A DNA stretch of 64,000 bases from JBEKHT01 sp050012135 (GTDB taxonomy: Bacteria > Chloroflexota > Anaerolineae > Anaerolineales > RBG-16-64-43). A model generated the notes under the pieces. The model ran no database searches. It worked only from the letters and a program-made list of their open reading frames with translations, and was not told the origin of the DNA. Made by a program: the position numbers and the translations under genes. The first letter of the stretch is position 1. The number at the start of each line of letters is the position of its first letter. The stretch covers positions 62,001 through 126,000 of the forward strand of contig JBEKHT010000001.1 of assembly GCA_050012135.1 (NCBI GenBank), given 5' to 3'. Of this stretch, positions 56,412 through 64,000 are shown piece by piece.

Positions 56412-57122
56412 TCAAGTCTTCTTCGATCCTTTCATGGGTCGCGCCGCGCTAATCTGCGCTTCCCGAACTGAGCACTGGCGCCCCAGCTGGGCCCGACAGA
56501 GGGCCGGGAGATCCGCGGGTGCGCTCAGCCCAGCCGCGAGAATGAGGTTCCGGACATGACAGAGCGGCAATCCCATCACATTGGCGTAACAACCCTCAAT
56601 GCTGGCCACGGGATGAAACCCCGTGTGCTGGATGCCGTACGCTCCGGCCTTGTCCATCGGGTCGTCGGTTTCCAAGTATCTCTCCAGTTCCCTGTCCGAG
56701 TACCTCCGCATTCGCACCGAAGTGAGGGCGAGCTCGGTCCAGCTATTGTCGCTTGAGGTTTCCAAGAGGGTCAGCCCCGTAAGCACCCGATGCTTGCGAC
56801 CGCGGAGTTGGCGGAGGAACTCACGCGCCTGAGCTCGAGTCCTCGGTTTTCCTAAGACATGTTGCCCGTCGGCGACGACTGTGTCCGCCGAGAGGATCCA
56901 CTCGCGACGCCCCTCACGAGTATGGGCGACCGCACGTGCCTTTTCGAGGCTTAGGCGGTGCACCAGCTCCTCGGGTGACTCTCCGGATCTCGGCATCTCG
57001 TCGATAGGGACCGAGGCGATGAGAAAGGGCCATCCAGCCAGCTGAAGGAGCTCCCGTCGACGAGGAGAGGCGGAGGCGAGGACAAGTGGAGCGTCGAGGG
57101 AGACTGGAGAGTAGCCCGACAA
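56412..57122 (-). CDS. maf: Maf-family nucleotide pyrophosphatase
   Basis: 236 aa. Maf proteins hydrolyse non-canonical or canonical NTPs (dTTP/UTP, m7GTP) and influence septum formation. Signature motifs: LASASPRRRELL near the N terminus, LSLEKARAVA, SADTVVADGQHVLGKP, LRGRKHRVLTGLTLL, and AGAYGIQ with the late VMGLPL. About 30 extra C-terminal residues follow the family core. Its stop is 29 nt before the PBP ATG. Confidence 0.92.
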   Translation of the reverse strand: MSGYSPVSLDAPLVLASASPRRRELLQLAGWPFLIASVPIDEMPRSGESPEELVHRLSLEKARAVAHTREGRREWILSADTVVADGQHVLGKPRTRAQAREFLRQLRGRKHRVLTGLTLLETSSDNSWTELALTSVRMRRYSDRELERYLETDDPMDKAGAYGIQHTGFHPVASIEGCYANVMGLPLCHVRNLILAAGLSAPADLPALCRAQLGRQCSVREAQISAARPMKGSKKT

Positions 57123-57710
57123 CCGATCTCTTGCCCAATCTACTGGAAAGTCCGCTCGGGCTCCCTGAGGCTATTGCCCCATCCTGCGGAATTCTTTCGT
57201 GCTGACCGGCCGGCAAGCAGGCCGATTCCCGGAGAAAAAGAGGCCGTAGCGACTCCAACAACGCGCAATTGTAACAAACTAAAGTGGGAAAGTCGCCCGT
57301 GCTGGTTGAGAACAGCGTGAGCAAGTGGAATTCGGCAAGGATTCGACCCATCCCGGCCACTGGGACCCATGCCTGTGATTGAAAGGACGTGAGGCCGCGC
57401 CCGGCGGGCTCGTCCTGGCTTGCGGATGTCCTTGCCGGATGAGTGTTCTCCGGGGCCACGGCTCGAACGCTTCCTGGTGCCCTCATCGCGGGGTTGTCGC
57501 GTGCCAATGACCCGGCTAGAATTGACAGGAGGATGGACCGCCACCTCAAGTACTCAGTCTCTGGTTCTGGAAAGGTGCCGGAACGAAGGGGCGGCGGGGT
57601 TGGGATAGGCTATCCGAACCTGTCTTGGGCGGCGCCGAACGTCCAGACTGGCCCTGCCCCGGCCTCCTCTCCGGACCGGCTGCAGTCGGAAATCACCTGA
57701 GGACCCACGA
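57123..57710. other. Intergenic region between divergent maf and trmD
   Basis: 588 nt. I see no convincing gene, tRNA or small-RNA signature; several ORFs overlap each other in all frames but none resembles a protein family or has a good ribosome site. A TTGACA occurs at 57522-57527 but no -10 fits at 15-19 bp. Confidence 0.45.
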
Positions 57711-58475
57711 ATGCTTGAAATTGAAGTCTTCACCCTATTCCCCGGCATGTTCGAAAGCGTCTTGCAGGAGACTATTCTCGGGCGGGCCCAATCCAAGGAA
57801 TTGGTGTCGATACGCGTTCGCAACATCCGCGACCATGCCACCGACCGCCATCATGTAACCGACGATGCGCCCTATGGCGGCGGGGGCGGAATGGTCATGA
57901 AACCCGAACCCATTTTTGCCGCGGTCGAATCCGCCCTGGGCAGTCCCCCGCGCGTGCCGATCATACTGCTCTCTCCTCAGGGCAAGGTGTTCGACCAGGC
58001 CCGAGCGTGGGAGCTTTCGAGAGAAAGCGGGTTTGCTCTCCTGAGCGGCCGGTACGAAGGGGTCGATGAGCGCGTTCGTGACCATCTGGCGGCCGAGGCT
58101 CTCTCGATCGGAGACTATGTTCTAAGTGGAGGGGAACTGGCCGCGATGGTCGTGATCGAGGCGGTCGTCCGACTGATTCCAGGAGCCCTGGGAGACGAGG
58201 ATGGCGCCGTGGACGACAGTCTTTCCAGCGGCTTGCTTGAATACCCCCACTACACCCGCCCGGCTCTGTTCCGTGGTTGGCGCGTCCCGGAGGTGCTTCT
58301 CTCGGGAAATCACGAGGCGATCCGCCGGTGGCGCCGGGAGCAATCCTTGTGGCGGACCTTTGTTCAGCGGCCCGATCTGCTGGCCCGGGCTCCGCTCAGT
58401 GTTTCGGATCGGGAGGCCCTGGAGCGACTGCGGAAGGAGCATGCGGCCCAGGAGAAAGACCCGGGCAAAGGCTAA
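57711..58475 (+). CDS. trmD: tRNA (guanine-37-N1)-methyltransferase
   Basis: 254 aa SPOUT methyltransferase that prevents +1 frameshifting. Conserved stretches: EVFTLFPGMFESVLQETILGRA, DHATDRHHVTDDAPYGGGGGMVMKPEP, LLSGRYEGVDERVRDHLA, and the knot SIGDYVLSGGELAAMVVIEAVVRLIPG. Standalone here, without the usual rpsP-rimM-rplS neighbours. Confidence 0.96.
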   Translation: MLEIEVFTLFPGMFESVLQETILGRAQSKELVSIRVRNIRDHATDRHHVTDDAPYGGGGGMVMKPEPIFAAVESALGSPPRVPIILLSPQGKVFDQARAWELSRESGFALLSGRYEGVDERVRDHLAAEALSIGDYVLSGGELAAMVVIEAVVRLIPGALGDEDGAVDDSLSSGLLEYPHYTRPALFRGWRVPEVLLSGNHEAIRRWRREQSLWRTFVQRPDLLARAPLSVSDREALERLRKEHAAQEKDPGKG

Positions 58476-58613
58476 CGCCACGCGCCCCTCCGCCGCAGGT
58501 TGCGGGTCGCGAAGGCCATCGTCCGACAAGGGAGAAGGAGGCGCTGCCAACGGGGAGGTTCTTGGCAAGGGTCCGGAATGCGGCCCTGGACCTTGGATTT
58601 GGGGATAACCACC

Positions 58614-58643
58614 TTGCCACGGGAGGGGCCACCATGTTACATT
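58614..58643 (+). promoter_or_regulatory. Promoter of the first family-5 binding protein
   Basis: TTGCCA (58614-58619), 18-bp spacer, TACATT (58638-58643) with an extended TG at 58635-58636. It lies about 55 nt before the ATG. Confidence 0.55.
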
Positions 58644-58698
58644 CGCTGGACCTCGGAGATTCGGCCCGATCGGTTTTGCTCCGATAAGGCGGAGGCAG

Positions 58699-60669
58699 AT
58701 GAAAGCAAGCAAGGCGATGGCAAGCCAGAGACGGGTGGGACTCCTGCCGCAAGTCTTGCGCGGCCTTGGGCTCCATTGGTCCTGCTTGTTCTGCCTGCTC
58801 CTGGCCGCCTGCGGTTGGGTGGCCCGGGCCCCGCTGATCCCGGGCACGGCCTCTCCGAGCGCAGCGTCAACCCCCACGCCGATCCCTCGGCCTGCTCGGC
58901 TTCTGACGATCTGCATTGCCCAGGAACCCCAATCTCTCTACATCTACGGCGGCACGGATCTGGCCACCAATACGGTCTTGGAGGCCGTCTACGACGGGCC
59001 GATCGACTCCAACTCCTTCTCGTATCAGCCGGTCATTTTGCAGAAGTTGCCCAGCCTGGCCGATGGGGACGCGGTGCTCTCTCCTGTGTCGGTGAAAGCA
59101 GGAGACTTGGTCGTCGATGACGCGGGTCTGGTCGGGGCTTTGGCTCAAGGAACGAAGGTGCGACCGGCGGGCTGCTCCAGTTCCGCCTGTGCCGTGTCGT
59201 ATTCCGGTGGCGAGATCCAGATGGACCAGATGAAGGCGACGTTTCACCTCAAGCCGGGAATTGAATGGTCGGATGGGTTCGCGCTCAGCGCGGAGGACTC
59301 GGTCTTCTCATTTGAGGTCGCCAAGAGTTCGGAGGCCCAGCTTACCCCGTTCCAGCAAGACCGAATCGAACGCACCCAGAGCTATCAGGAGGTCGATGAC
59401 CTGACCGTTCAATGGATTGGTTTGCCCGGCTACCTTGACCCCGAGTACTACTTGAGGTTCTGGACCCCGCTGCCCGCGCACCAGCTGGGAAAACTGGCCC
59501 CGGGAGACTTGCTCACAGCCGAGGCCACCACGCGTGAGCCCATGGGCTGGGGGCCCTATGAGATCACGGATTGGCAACCGGGCCGTTACATCCTTCTCCA
59601 AAAGAACCCGCACTACTGGCGTGCGGCCGAGGGGCTTCCGCATTTTGATGAGCTGGAGTTTCGTTTCGTGGGGACCGATGCTGACAGCGGGATTGCCGCG
59701 CTGTTGGCGGGCGAATGCGATGTGGTCGATCAGTCCGTCCCGCTGGACGATCGTCTGGATTCGCTCAAGCAGCTCAAGAGCCGCGGACTGCTCGTGCTTG
59801 CGGATTCGACGGGAACGGACTGGGTGCACGCCGATTTTGACATTGCCGCGGCGGCCCCTTACAGCAATCAGCATTCGGCCTGGTTCTCAGACGTTCGCAT
59901 GCGCCAGGCGGTGGCGCTGTGTATGGACCGCCAGGCGGTCGTCGACCAGGTATTGGCCGGGGAGAGCCTCGTCCCAGCTAGTTACGTCTCCCCCCTGAGC
60001 CCGATCTACAACCCGCAGGTCCCGGCTTACCCCTATGACCCGCAGCAAGGCATGAAGCTCTTGGACGCGATGGGATGGCGTCTGCCGCAAGCCGGGCCGC
60101 AGACGGTTCGGGTAGCAGTGGGGGTCGCCGCAGTTGCCCCCGGGACCCCGCTACGCCTCAACTATTGGGCAACCGACAGCCCCCAGAGCCGAGCGGTAGC
60201 GGGAATCCTCGCGGCGAGTCTGGCCGGCTGCGGAATCCAAACAAATGTGCAGTATTTCGACAGCTCCCTGCTGCAGGGCGGCTCCGACAGCCCGGTGTTT
60301 GGACGGCAATTCGACTTGGCGCAGTTTGGGTGGATCAGCGGGCCCGATCCGGCTTGTGAGCTCTATCTCTCCAGCCAGATCCCCGGCCCCGCTGACGGTT
60401 GGCAGGGCCAAAATGATACCGGATTCAGCAACGCCGATTTCGATCAGGCCTGCTCCCTGTCCCAGAGCAGTCTTCACGAAAGCGAAAGCTATGTTCAGAA
60501 TGCAAGAAGCGCCCAGGCGACATTTGCCGAAAACCTGCCCTCCGTGCCCCTTTACCTGAAGGTCAAGGTGGCGATCGCCCGCCCTGGGCTGACCGGGCTG
60601 ACCATGAACCCGACGGCCGCCGATGACCTGTGGAACATTGAGGAGTTTGACATTCCGGGTCAGCGCTAG
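58699..60669 (+). CDS. Family-5 (oligopeptide-type) solute-binding lipoprotein
   Basis: 656 aa. Signal peptide with lipobox LAAC (Cys38), then a family-5 ABC binding protein: LLTICIAQEPQSLYIYGGTD, MKATFHLKPGIEWSDGFALSAEDSVFS, EPMGWGPYEITDWQPGRYILLQKNPHYW, VRMRQAVALCMDRQAVVDQVL. It captures peptides, nickel or sugars for an ABC importer. It is longer than typical OppA (about 540 aa). GGCGGAGGCAG precedes the ATG. oppD/oppF follow about 330 nt downstream; no permease genes are adjacent. Confidence 0.9.
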   Translation: MKASKAMASQRRVGLLPQVLRGLGLHWSCLFCLLLAACGWVARAPLIPGTASPSAASTPTPIPRPARLLTICIAQEPQSLYIYGGTDLATNTVLEAVYDGPIDSNSFSYQPVILQKLPSLADGDAVLSPVSVKAGDLVVDDAGLVGALAQGTKVRPAGCSSSACAVSYSGGEIQMDQMKATFHLKPGIEWSDGFALSAEDSVFSFEVAKSSEAQLTPFQQDRIERTQSYQEVDDLTVQWIGLPGYLDPEYYLRFWTPLPAHQLGKLAPGDLLTAEATTREPMGWGPYEITDWQPGRYILLQKNPHYWRAAEGLPHFDELEFRFVGTDADSGIAALLAGECDVVDQSVPLDDRLDSLKQLKSRGLLVLADSTGTDWVHADFDIAAAAPYSNQHSAWFSDVRMRQAVALCMDRQAVVDQVLAGESLVPASYVSPLSPIYNPQVPAYPYDPQQGMKLLDAMGWRLPQAGPQTVRVAVGVAAVAPGTPLRLNYWATDSPQSRAVAGILAASLAGCGIQTNVQYFDSSLLQGGSDSPVFGRQFDLAQFGWISGPDPACELYLSSQIPGPADGWQGQNDTGFSNADFDQACSLSQSSLHESESYVQNARSAQATFAENLPSVPLYLKVKVAIARPGLTGLTMNPTAADDLWNIEEFDIPGQR

Positions 60670-60997
60670 CGACTCGGAAACGGCTGAATACCTTGTGATA
60701 TACTGGCCTCCCAAGAGCAGCGCGGACGGAGAGGCCAAGGTCCGGAGGGAACGTCCTTGAGGACGATCTCTGTCCGCGGGATTGCGGCAGTTCCTCACAA
60801 TCACCGTTTTTGAGAATGAGTAGAGCCACGCCAGTCCCTTTCAAGGCACTCGATCGCGACATCCTGGGTTTGAGGTTGGAGTCGCGCATGAACATCCGAG
60901 GCCCTCGCCCCTCATTCGCTTGTGCCGAGAAGGTCCGACTTCCGGCCCGCCCTGGTGATTGCCGTCCCAAGAAGACTTTGGTCGCTCGAGGATGTTG
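60670..60997 (+). other. Leader region of the opp genes
   Basis: 328 nt. It carries an extended -10 promoter (60696-60704) and a small hairpin CGTCC-TTGA-GGACG near 60752-60765. No supported gene is present; the in-frame extension of oppD upstream is not conserved. Confidence 0.45.
60696..60704 (+). promoter_or_regulatory. Extended -10 promoter of the opp genes
   Basis: TG-A-TATACT, identical to the extended -10 of the rpsB promoter. No recognisable -35 at 17 bp. Confidence 0.5.
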
Positions 60998-61981
60998 ATG
61001 GCAGATCTTCTCGACGTGAAAGGGTTGGAGACCCAATTCCGCACCCCCGATGGTATTGTTCACGCGGTCAACGGCGTTTCCCTGACTTTGAAAGAGGGTG
61101 AAACCCTTGGGATTGTCGGCGAGAGCGGATGTGGAAAAACCGTAACCGTGCTTTCGATACTCCGACTGATTGCCATGCCGCCCGGGAAAATCGTTGCGGG
61201 GAAAGCGAATTTTCGAGGCCAAGATCTGTTGCAGATGTCAAATGAAGAAATCAGGGAGATCCGCGGTTCCCAAATTGCCATGATCTTTCAGGACCCGATG
61301 ACATCCCTGAACCCGGTCCTGACCATCGAGCGACAATTGACAGAACCACTACTCTTGCACCTTGGTATGACCAAGGTGCAAGCTCGGAATCGCGCGGCAG
61401 AACTTCTCGGTTTGGTGGGCATCCCGAATGCCAAAGAACGACTCAAGGATTATCCTCACCAGTTTTCAGGGGGAATGCGCCAACGGGTAATGATCGCAAT
61501 GGCTCTAGCCTGTGACCCCCAAATCTTGATTGCCGATGAACCGACCACTGCCTTGGATGTGACCATCCAGGCCCAGATTATAGAGCTGGTCAAGCGTCTC
61601 CGGGATGAGCTGGGAATGGCAATTATCTGGATTACGCATGACCTGGGTGTTGTGGCCGGCCTGGCGCGGCGTGTCATGGTCATGTATGGCGGATTTATTA
61701 TCGAGGAAGCACCGGTCAGGGAATTGTATGCCAACCCCAGTCATCCCTATACACTCGGCCTGCTGGGAAGCCTTCCGCGTGTAGATCAAGAGCGAGAGCG
61801 TTTGTTTTCGATTGAGGGCTTGCCACCGGTTCTGTATCAAATGCCTGCCGCCTGTCCTTTCGCACCGCGCTGCAAGTGGGCGATGGAACGTTGTGGGAAG
61901 GAAAACCCCGTTCTGGAGACCATTGGACCAGATCACCGCATGGCTTGTTGGGTCGATACAAGGACAGGGAGAGCCCGTTGA
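60998..61981 (+). CDS. oppD: Oligopeptide/dipeptide ABC transporter ATP-binding protein
   Basis: 327 aa. Walker A GESGCGKTV, Q-loop IFQDPMTSLNP, signature FSGGMRQR, Walker B ILIADEPTTALD, H-loop WITHDLGVV, and the C-terminal Cys-containing extension AACPFAPRCKWAMERC typical of OppD/DppD, which can hold an Fe-S cluster. ATG 60998 has GAGG 7-11 nt upstream. Its TGA overlaps the next ATG. The DNA looks less GC-rich than the genes upstream. Confidence 0.93.
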   Translation: MADLLDVKGLETQFRTPDGIVHAVNGVSLTLKEGETLGIVGESGCGKTVTVLSILRLIAMPPGKIVAGKANFRGQDLLQMSNEEIREIRGSQIAMIFQDPMTSLNPVLTIERQLTEPLLLHLGMTKVQARNRAAELLGLVGIPNAKERLKDYPHQFSGGMRQRVMIAMALACDPQILIADEPTTALDVTIQAQIIELVKRLRDELGMAIIWITHDLGVVAGLARRVMVMYGGFIIEEAPVRELYANPSHPYTLGLLGSLPRVDQERERLFSIEGLPPVLYQMPAACPFAPRCKWAMERCGKENPVLETIGPDHRMACWVDTRTGRAR

Positions 61982-62979
61982 TGTCATCGAACCACAAGGA
62001 AGTCTTGCTTCGAGTCGACAATCTGGTAAAGCACTTCCCCATTAATCGTGGCGTCTTCCAGCATCAAGTTGGCGTGGTCCATGCCGTGGATGGTGTGACG
62101 TTTAATGTGTACAGAGGGGAAACTCTTGGCTTGGTGGGGGAGTCGGGCTGTGGGAAAACAACGACCGGCCGTACGATCCTGCAGCTTTATCGGCCGACTT
62201 CGGGGCATGTCTATTTCGAAGGCGTCGATTTGGTGGCTTTGAAAAGTGGAGAAATGCGCCGGATGCGCCGTAAGATCCAGATGATCTTTCAGGATCCGTA
62301 TGCCAGCCTGAGTCCGCGCATGACCATTGGCGAGATTATCGGCGAGCCGTTGCTCGTTCACCATGTCGGCAATGCCCAAGAAATCCGCGAACGCGTCAAG
62401 TATCTGCTGGATGTTGTTAAGCTATCCCCCTCCTTTACGGACCGTTATCCTCATGAATTCTCAGGGGGCCAACGCCAACGCATTGGCATCGCTCGTGCTT
62501 TGGCTTTGCAGCCATCCTTCATTGTCTGCGATGAACCGATTTCATCACTGGATGTCTCGATTCAAGCACAGGTTGTCAATCTCCTGGATGATTTGCAAAG
62601 ACAGTTCAATCTGACTTATCTGTTCATTGCGCATGATTTGTCGATGGTTCGTCACCTTTGTGACCGTGTGGCGGTGATGTATCTGGGGATCACCGTCGAA
62701 ATGGCCGCCCGTGCGGACTTATATCGCATGCCTTTGCATCCTTACACGCAGGCCTTGCTCTCCGCCGTTCCGATCCCTGACCCGGTGGCGGACTCCCAGC
62801 GCCAACGTGTTATACTGGAAGGGGATGTGCCTTCCCCGGTAGACCCGCCCTCCGGATGTCGTTTCCGGACGCGCTGTCCCATTGCCAAGCCTATTTGTGC
62901 CGAGCAAGTGCCTGATTTCCGCGAGCTGAGGCCAGGTGATTTTGTGGCCTGCCACTTTGCGGAACAGTTCTTAAATTGA
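61981..62979 (+). CDS. oppF: Oligopeptide/dipeptide ABC transporter ATP-binding protein
   Basis: 332 aa partner ATPase. Walker A GESGCGKTT, Q-loop IFQDPYASLSPR, signature FSGGQRQR, Walker B FIVCDEPISSLD, H-loop FIAHDLSMV and the C-terminal SGCRFRTRCPIAKPIC extension. The first base of its ATG is the last base of the oppD stop (TGATG). OppD and OppF normally form a heterodimer on the OppBC channel; the channel genes are not in the window and may lie beyond its end. Confidence 0.93.
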   Translation: MSSNHKEVLLRVDNLVKHFPINRGVFQHQVGVVHAVDGVTFNVYRGETLGLVGESGCGKTTTGRTILQLYRPTSGHVYFEGVDLVALKSGEMRRMRRKIQMIFQDPYASLSPRMTIGEIIGEPLLVHHVGNAQEIRERVKYLLDVVKLSPSFTDRYPHEFSGGQRQRIGIARALALQPSFIVCDEPISSLDVSIQAQVVNLLDDLQRQFNLTYLFIAHDLSMVRHLCDRVAVMYLGITVEMAARADLYRMPLHPYTQALLSAVPIPDPVADSQRQRVILEGDVPSPVDPPSGCRFRTRCPIAKPICAEQVPDFRELRPGDFVACHFAEQFLN

Positions 62980-63085
62980 AGGAGGTGATGATCCTATACC
63001 CATAGAAAAGAAGCAAGACAGCCAATCTCACGAAAGGGTTGGTTGCATCCGCCTAATTCGATAACCAATGTGGGGAGAGAAGAAG
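62979..63085 (+). other. Gap with an ideal ribosome site but no long ORF
   Basis: AAGGAGGTG (62979-62987) right after the oppF stop is a perfect anti-16S match. It is followed by ATG 62988 opening only a five-codon frame. Spacing to that ATG is too short for normal initiation. The true ribosome site of the next gene is GGGAGAGAAG before ATG 63086. Confidence 0.3.
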
Positions 63086-64000
63086 ATGCGCAAGATTTTT
63101 ACCGTAGTTAGCCTGTTAGTCGCCGCCGGCATGGTCCTGACGGCTTGTGCGCCCGGCGCCACACCCGCACCGGCAGGTACGCCTCAACCGACTGCTGTAA
63201 AGCCGCCCGCCATCAAGAATCCGGACACGCTGGTCTATGCTTGTGAGGGTTGCGATCCACAATCACTCGACCCGGCTTGGTCCTATGACACTTCCAGCGG
63301 CGGAATCCAGCAGAACGTCTATGAAGGGCTCATCTTTTACAACCGCGAGCATGTGGACCAGTACATTCCGATGCTGGCGACGGCTTGGACAGTTTCCCCG
63401 GACGGCCTGACCTACACCTTCAATATTCGCCCGAATGTCAAGTTCCAGAACGGCGATACCCTCAAGGCCAGTGACGTCGCGTATTCCTACTTGCGGGGTT
63501 TCATCCAAAGCCGTGACAGTGGCCCGCAGTGGATCATGTTGGAGCCGTTCTTCGGGCCGTCGGTCACAGCCACCTTCCTGGATGCCACCGTCAAGGCTGG
63601 CGATACGACCGGTGATGACGTGGTGAACACCATGTACAATGGCGACTTTGTTGCCGCATGTCAGGCCGCGCAAAAGATGATCGTGGCTGACAATAACGCC
63701 ATGACCGTGACCATGACCCTCAAGCAGCCATGGGGCCCATTCCTGGCTTCGATCGCCAATGCCTGGGGCAGTGTGATCGACCAGAGCTGGGCTGTCGGGC
63801 TAGGCGACTGGGACGGCAACTGCGCGGATGCACAGCAGTTCAACAACCCGGATGCTAATAAGGATCCGCTTTTCAGCAAGATGAACGGTACGGGTCCCTA
63901 TTCGCTCGTGAAATGGGATTCGGGGAATGAGATCGATCTGGATGCAAATCCAAACTACTGGGCAACTCAGCCGTTATGGGCCGGTGGTCCTTCTGGGACG
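63086..64000 (+). CDS. Family-5 solute-binding lipoprotein, truncated by the window end
   Basis: 305 codons visible and open to the right. Signal peptide with lipobox LTAC (Cys21), Pro/Thr linker, then the family-5 core: DTLVYACEGCDPQSLDPAW, NVYEGLIFYNREH, LATAWTVSPDGLTYTFNIRPNVKFQNGD, GTGPYSLVKWDSGNEIDLDANPNYW. A typical binding protein for the oppDF transporter just upstream. The CEGC Cys pair near the mature N terminus is unusual. The absence of a stop is due only to the window edge. Confidence 0.9.
   Translation, partial: MRKIFTVVSLLVAAGMVLTACAPGATPAPAGTPQPTAVKPPAIKNPDTLVYACEGCDPQSLDPAWSYDTSSGGIQQNVYEGLIFYNREHVDQYIPMLATAWTVSPDGLTYTFNIRPNVKFQNGDTLKASDVAYSYLRGFIQSRDSGPQWIMLEPFFGPSVTATFLDATVKAGDTTGDDVVNTMYNGDFVAACQAAQKMIVADNNAMTVTMTLKQPWGPFLASIANAWGSVIDQSWAVGLGDWDGNCADAQQFNNPDANKDPLFSKMNGTGPYSLVKWDSGNEIDLDANPNYWATQPLWAGGPSGT

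Noticed and set aside
57522..57527. TTGACA upstream of trmD as a promoter.
   Set aside because: No -10-like hexamer at 15-19 bp.
62979..63004. Perfect Shine-Dalgarno followed by a five-codon frame.
   Set aside because: The spacing is too short for initiation and such a short peptide has no supporting evidence. Recorded only as an odd site.
1..64000. CRISPR arrays, insertion sequences, integrases, restriction systems.
   Set aside because: No regularly spaced repeats, transposase or integrase motifs, or terminal inverted repeats were found when reading both strands.

Overview
The window looks like a chromosomal segment of a GC-rich member of the Chloroflexota, most likely an Anaerolineae-like lineage. 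This is an inference. It rests on secreted lipoproteins with Thr/Pro-rich linkers, a T-box leader ahead of pheST, a Gram-positive-type LexA-like palindrome, a pyrF-pyrE fusion, and an internally repeated lipoprotein of a kind I associate with this phylum. No rRNA, tRNA, CRISPR array, insertion sequence or integrase was recognised. Housekeeping blocks alternate with transport and catabolic blocks.

Layout. (1) 1-13,630, all on +: a transaldolase-like protein, an iron/polyamine-type ABC importer (binding protein, two permeases, ATPase), a metallophosphoesterase, an APC amino-acid permease, an alkaline-phosphatase-superfamily phosphodiesterase, an EamA transporter, a GntR/UTRA repressor and a histidinol-phosphate-aminotransferase-like enzyme. 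This reads as a catabolic locus for a phosphorylated or amino compound; the substrate is unknown. (2) 14,448-19,412: a membrane cytochrome b/Fe-S oxidoreductase of the HdrD/EtfAB:menaquinone-oxidoreductase type, a C-terminal scrap of a 2-oxoacid dehydrogenase E2, and an MrfA/YprA-like helicase with a complete HNH motif built in. (3) 19,452-24,330: YbaK-type tRNA deacylase, LysM protein, OmpR/HisK two-component pair, lytic transglycosylase, and a membrane protein whose promoter contains a perfect 20-bp LexA-like palindrome. (4) 24,579-31,140, all on -: thiolase, RpiB-like isomerase, and the pyrimidine operon pyrC-pyrB-pyrFE-pyrD behind a promoter and a textbook intrinsic terminator that must act as an attenuator. 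(5) 31,137-36,107 on -: a GAF/GGDEF diguanylate cyclase and a translationally coupled ECF sigma/anti-sigma/Nudix operon.

(6) 36,320-45,956 on +: amrB (MEMO family), a CNNM/HlyC-type membrane protein and priA, coupled by ATGA overlaps, then the classic rpsB-tsf-pyrH-frr-uppS-cdsA block behind a strong promoter and a hairpin-rich leader. (7) 46,438-57,122: FHA membrane protein; T-box-controlled pheS-pheT; a cold-shock gene with a long terminator-bearing 5' leader; a duplicated-domain lipoprotein; an rsgA homologue interrupted by an in-frame TGA and lacking its G4 motif; a lipoprotein class B PBP; Maf. (8) 57,711-64,000 on +: trmD, a family-5 solute-binding lipoprotein, then oppD-oppF and a second family-5 binding protein cut by the window end. 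The opp block looks less GC-rich than the rest.

Promoters recur as TTGACN, 16-17 bp, TAnnnT. Several also carry an extended -10 (TGnTATACT-like), so basic sigma-70-type transcription can be read directly from this DNA. Several regulatory devices sit on these promoters: an operator over the start of a probably leaderless GntR gene, the LexA-like box, the pyr attenuator, the T-box and the csp leader terminator.
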